From positions 197,765 through 261,764 of the forward strand of contig CAMKPL010000002.1 of the NCBI GenBank assembly GCA_946414655.1: a DNA stretch of 64,000 bases, read 5' to 3'. The stretch's first letter is position 1. The number at the start of each line of letters is the position of its first letter. Positions 62,857 to 64,000 of this stretch are shown piece after piece. The notes under the pieces are model-generated. The model worked only from the letters and a program-made list of their open reading frames with translations. It searched no databases and was not told the DNA's origin. Source of the DNA: an uncultured Caryophanales bacterium. Its GTDB lineage: Bacteria; Bacillota_I; Bacilli_A; RFN20; CAG-826. The translations under genes were made by a program, and so were the position numbers.

Positions 62857-64000
62857 CTATTGCTCCTTTGCCCATAAATAATCTTGGCAGGCTCCATTAA
62901 AGGAATATTCAAATTTCTGAGTTGGATTAAAGTGATCAGTGGTGTCATAATCAACACGAACACTAAAACTACTTGGATCAACAAGGAAATACGGACTAAC
63001 TGTGACGAGCTCTAGCTCATCTTCAAAGAAATTTGATCTTAGGCGATAAACAACATCCATATCACATTCATAGACAACACGGTAATAACCTTCGTCTGAA
63101 TTTGCTGGAATGGAGAAATTAAAGCCATTTGTTTTTAAATCATTTAGATAATCAGCATGTTCAATTAGATAATCGGCGAGATATGTATTAAATAATTCAT
63201 ATTCTCCTTCCAAATTATCAAAATATGTTGTTGTGTGGTTATGAAGTAATGTTTCGACATCAAATGTTTCATATGCCCGAGGTTTGAACTTTTCACTAGT
63301 TCCACTGAGAATATGCACCGCATCCTCGTTATTCCATGGATTAAGTTGGGTTGGAGAAAGGCCAGCGTCAAAGGTGATTTGACTTGTCATAAATGACTTC
63401 ATCATCTGTTCAATTCCAACATATTCGACATATGATCCAGTTGGGGTTAGATCAATGCTTTCAAATTTAGCAGTAAATGATGCTGGAGTAGAAGTGGTTT
63501 TGTGGTAGACGCTTCCGGCTGTTGGATCAAGCCTTGCCACATAAAGTGGCGCGTGATAGAAGCGACCTAAATGGAAATACATTGCGTCGTTATTACCATC
63601 TAAAGTTTTATCTAAGAAACGATTTTGGAAAGCATCACTTTGAGCTTTACTAGAGAAGGAGTGAGAACGTTTAAATTTCTTATCATATTGCGGATAAATC
63701 ACATAATCATCATGGATATTTTGACCACTTAAATCAGGGTACCAACGTTTGTTATCATAGATACAATAGTAATCTTCTTCTCGATCAGGAACCGAAGGAA
63801 TAAACGGAAGTTGTTCAGTTGGATCAACTTCAAAGATTTGTAAGAGATTACCTTGGTAATCACGATATTCAACATGATAAAGTTTGCCACTAGGAACAAC
63901 CTTGAAATGGGCCACCACTTCTTGTCCTCGAAAGAGAATTTTTACAACGTGGTCACCTTCCGTGTCAAGAATATCGCGAATATCGGGAGACAAAGAACGC
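62857..64000 (-). CDS. Surface-associated protein of unknown family, 5' part beyond the window
   Basis: The frame is open to the window edge; the track start at 63993 is a TTG inside the gene. About 380 C-terminal residues are seen, rich in Tyr, Asp and Phe, with beta-strand-like spacing and no recognised motif. It ends 3 nt before the LRR protein start, so the two are co-expressed and probably both exported. Confidence 0.55.
   Translation of the reverse strand, partial: RSLSPDIRDILDTEGDHVVKILFRGQEVVAHFKVVPSGKLYHVEYRDYQGNLLQIFEVDPTEQLPFIPSVPDREEDYYCIYDNKRWYPDLSGQNIHDDYVIYPQYDKKFKRSHSFSSKAQSDAFQNRFLDKTLDGNNDAMYFHLGRFYHAPLYVARLDPTAGSVYHKTTSTPASFTAKFESIDLTPTGSYVEYVGIEQMMKSFMTSQITFDAGLSPTQLNPWNNEDAVHILSGTSEKFKPRAYETFDVETLLHNHTTTYFDNLEGEYELFNTYLADYLIEHADYLNDLKTNGFNFSIPANSDEGYYRVVYECDMDVVYRLRSNFFEDELELVTVSPYFLVDPSSFSVRVDYDTTDHFNPTQKFEYSFNGACQDYLWAKEQ

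Overview
The window looks like a chromosomal contig from an AT-rich, low-GC Gram-positive bacterium of the Bacilli/Mollicutes side of the Firmicutes, probably an uncultured host-associated lineage of the RF39, Izemoplasma or Erysipelotrichia kind. This placement is inference from gene content and gene order: the Firmicutes operon ybeY-cdd-era-recO-glyS-dnaG-rpoD-trmK-nif3, hrcA-grpE-dnaK-dnaJ under CIRCE control, a T-box leader on valS, comEA-comEC-holA, and a TPR protein resembling Mollicutes proteins. TGA is used as a stop (for example where the MATE and flavodoxin genes overlap as ATGA) and Trp is TGG, so the standard bacterial code applies. No rRNA, tRNA, CRISPR array or insertion sequence was seen.

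Bases 1-9.3 kb hold the end of ispH and the translation/replication operon. 9.3-14.6 kb hold a C39-peptidase-like membrane protein, rpmF-deoC-rpsU, and tRNA/rRNA modification genes (mtaB, rsmE). 14.7-19.5 kb is the class I heat-shock operon with two CIRCE operators around one promoter. 19.5-23.3 kb is a pfkA operon led by a degenerate Fic-fold/winged-helix protein and ending in hemW. 23.3-45 kb is housekeeping: lepA, a nuclease-helicase fusion, fmt, rpsT, holA, comEC/comEA, T-box-valS, ysxC, lon, tig, a sodium/proton-pumping pyrophosphatase, degV and an acetyltransferase-like gene.

From 45 kb the window becomes accessory: small membrane proteins, a PLP-homeostasis protein, an ECF transporter S-component, a histone H1/Hc1-like mini-protein missed by the ORF track, flavodoxin and a MATE exporter. 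From 51.8 to 59.9 kb there is an accessory cluster: TPR proteins, a membrane-Rossmann-RyR protein, a stand-alone RyR protein overlapping a TerB-like gene, a HicB-fold/TPR protein, a putative type I toxin-antitoxin locus (22-residue hydrophobic peptide with an antisense RNA that has its own promoter and terminator), an XRE regulator, and a BaiE-like SnoaL protein coupled to a flavodoxin-ferredoxin (EFR1) protein. The window ends in a large BspA/InlB-repeat surface protein and a partial neighbour.

A pattern runs through the window. Many promoter-proximal genes have a -10 box only 6-9 nt before the start codon and no Shine-Dalgarno, so their transcripts should be leaderless, while operon-internal genes carry good Shine-Dalgarno sequences. 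Genes are very tightly packed, with terminators that abut or overlap the next promoter or lie inside a neighbouring gene.
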